Source: an uncultured Clostridium sp.
GTDB lineage: Bacteria > Bacillota > Clostridia > TANB77 > CAG-508
Assembly (NCBI GenBank): GCA_950059165.1
Contig: CATLUC010000021.1
Location: forward strand, 5,193-12,622
DNA: 7,430 nucleotides
Direction of reading: 5' to 3'
Within the stretch, counting starts at the first letter, position 1. Each line of letters starts with the position of its first letter. The position numbers were made by a program, and so were the translations under genes. Under the pieces are notes generated by a model, which ran no database searches, had not been told where the DNA came from, and was given only the letters and a program-made list of their open reading frames with translations. Below are positions 6,637 to 7,430 of the stretch, one piece after another.

Positions 6637-6709
6637 TTCTAATCTCCTTTTCTTTATTAACTATTTATATACAAAATTTATTATATTTTTTATAAATTAA
6701 ATTATACAT

Positions 6710-7354
6710 TTATGCTTCTTCCCTTTCGGGATTAGGAGCCTCAATATTATATGCTTCAACCTCTGTTGGATCTAGTTGTTCTTGTTCTGTTTCTTTGTTT
6801 TCAATTAGCTCATCAATAACAATTTGTTTATTTTCATCTAACCTATACCTTGGTAATTCTGGTAATTCTTCTAAAGAACTATACCCAAACATACGTAAAA
6901 AATCATTTGTTGTTTGATATGACATTGGTTTTCCTGGCAAATCTGTCTTTCCAGCTTCTTCAACAAGTCCATATTCTAGCAATTTATAAACACAAGCATC
7001 TGCTGAAACTCCACGAATGGCCTCTATTTCAGCCCTTGTAATTCTTGAATTGTATGCAATAATTGCTAATGTTTCTAAAGCTGCATTAGATAAATTTGGT
7101 TTGCTTCTTTTATCTAGCACAGGACAAATAAAGTCATGCAATTCTTTTTTTGTACATAACTGATAAGATTGATTAATTTTTATTAATTCAATACCTCTAT
7201 TTTGTTCTTTGTAGTCTTCTTGCATGCTAGCAATAATGTTTTCTATGTCTTCTTGTGCAATTTCTAAATTTAAAATTAATTCTTTTATTGTTACTGGTCT
7301 ACCAGCTGCAAAAAGTGTAGCTTCTATAATTGATTTTAATTGATTAATTTCCAT
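6710..7354 (-). CDS. scpB: Segregation and condensation protein ScpB
   Basis: Non-enzymatic partner of SMC and the kleisin ScpA in the condensin-like complex that organises and segregates the chromosome. The 214-residue product has two winged-helix domains: the first about residues 1-80 (starting MEINQLKSIIEATLFAAGRP), the second about 87-165. The second carries the family hallmark LSNAALETLAIIAYNSRITR (88-107), then AEIEAIRGV, GLVEEAGKTDLPGKPMSYQT (129-148), TTNDFLRMFGYSSLEELPEL. An acidic low-complexity tail (about 180-214) follows, as is usual in the family. AAGGG six bases ahead of the ATG supports the start. An upstream frame ends 21 bp before, so it is probably cotranscribed with it, and proS follows. 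Confidence 0.95.
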   Translation of the reverse strand: MEINQLKSIIEATLFAAGRPVTIKELILNLEIAQEDIENIIASMQEDYKEQNRGIELIKINQSYQLCTKKELHDFICPVLDKRSKPNLSNAALETLAIIAYNSRITRAEIEAIRGVSADACVYKLLEYGLVEEAGKTDLPGKPMSYQTTNDFLRMFGYSSLEELPELPRYRLDENKQIVIDELIENKETEQEQLDPTEVEAYNIEAPNPEREEA

Positions 7355-7375
7355 TTTTATCCCTTCTTTTATGTT

Positions 7376-7430
7376 TTAATACACTTCCATTTTTACTTCT
7401 TTTCCTTTAAATGCAAATACTATTTTTGTT
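7376..7430 (-). CDS. C-terminal fragment of an unidentified upstream gene
   Basis: Only the last 17 codons and a TAA are inside the window (…TKIVFAFKGKEVKMEVY). ScpA commonly precedes ScpB in Bacillota, but this ending does not look like a typical ScpA C-terminus and is too short to assign. A competing frame in the same bases ends at a TAA at 7407-7409 (…NKNSICI). The first is preferred because it leaves a compact 21-bp gap, holding the ribosome binding site, before scpB. Confidence 0.35.
   Translation of the reverse strand, partial: TKIVFAFKGKEVKMEVY

Noticed and set aside
6637..6709. Promoter or T-box leader upstream of proS
   Set aside because: The gap is only 73 bp of A/T-rich sequence; TATAAT-like words occur by chance and no T-box-sized structure can fit.

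Overview
The window is strongly AT-rich and carries six recognisable genes plus a partial one. The domain content and AT-rich codon use (AGA for Arg, AAA for Lys, TTA for Leu) point to a low-GC Bacillota, most likely an anaerobic Clostridia-type gut lineage. A dnaG-rpoD macromolecular synthesis operon, an scpB gene, a small alarmone synthetase and a DUF4143 ATPase all fit that. I cannot name a genus from sequence alone.

Layout, right to left along the minus strand: the end of an unidentified gene (7376-7430), scpB (6710-7354), an insertion-domain-less prolyl-tRNA synthetase (5350-6636), and a RelQ/RelP-type small (p)ppGpp synthetase (4606-5265). A hairpin at 4546-4587 separates this group from the only plus-strand gene, an AAA/DUF4143 ATPase (3309-4538), which converges on the synthetase. 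Left of that is a 271-bp divergent control region (3038-3308), then dnaG (1439-3037) and rpoD (1-1255, running off the left edge), both on the minus strand.

The housekeeping genes cover replication priming (DnaG), promoter recognition (RpoD), chromosome segregation (ScpB), translation (ProS) and stringent-type signalling (alarmone synthetase). The ATPase is the outsider: opposite strand, its own consensus promoter, and a 33-bp palindromic operator-like element whose inverted near-copy lies about 75 bp upstream, on the dnaG side.

The most notable observations are these. (1) DnaG is broken near its C-terminus: the helicase-binding tail is intact but lies one base out of frame, immediately after CTT CGG A, which resembles known +1 slippage sites but may simply be an indel. 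(2) The paired inverted operator-like elements between dnaG and the ATPase suggest shared or looping control. (3) RpoD has a Lys/Glu-rich N-terminal extension of about 139 residues with an internal 36-bp tandem duplication. (4) ProS lacks the cis editing domain. No gene-free stretch exceeds 300 bases; no tRNA, rRNA, CRISPR array or insertion sequence was seen.
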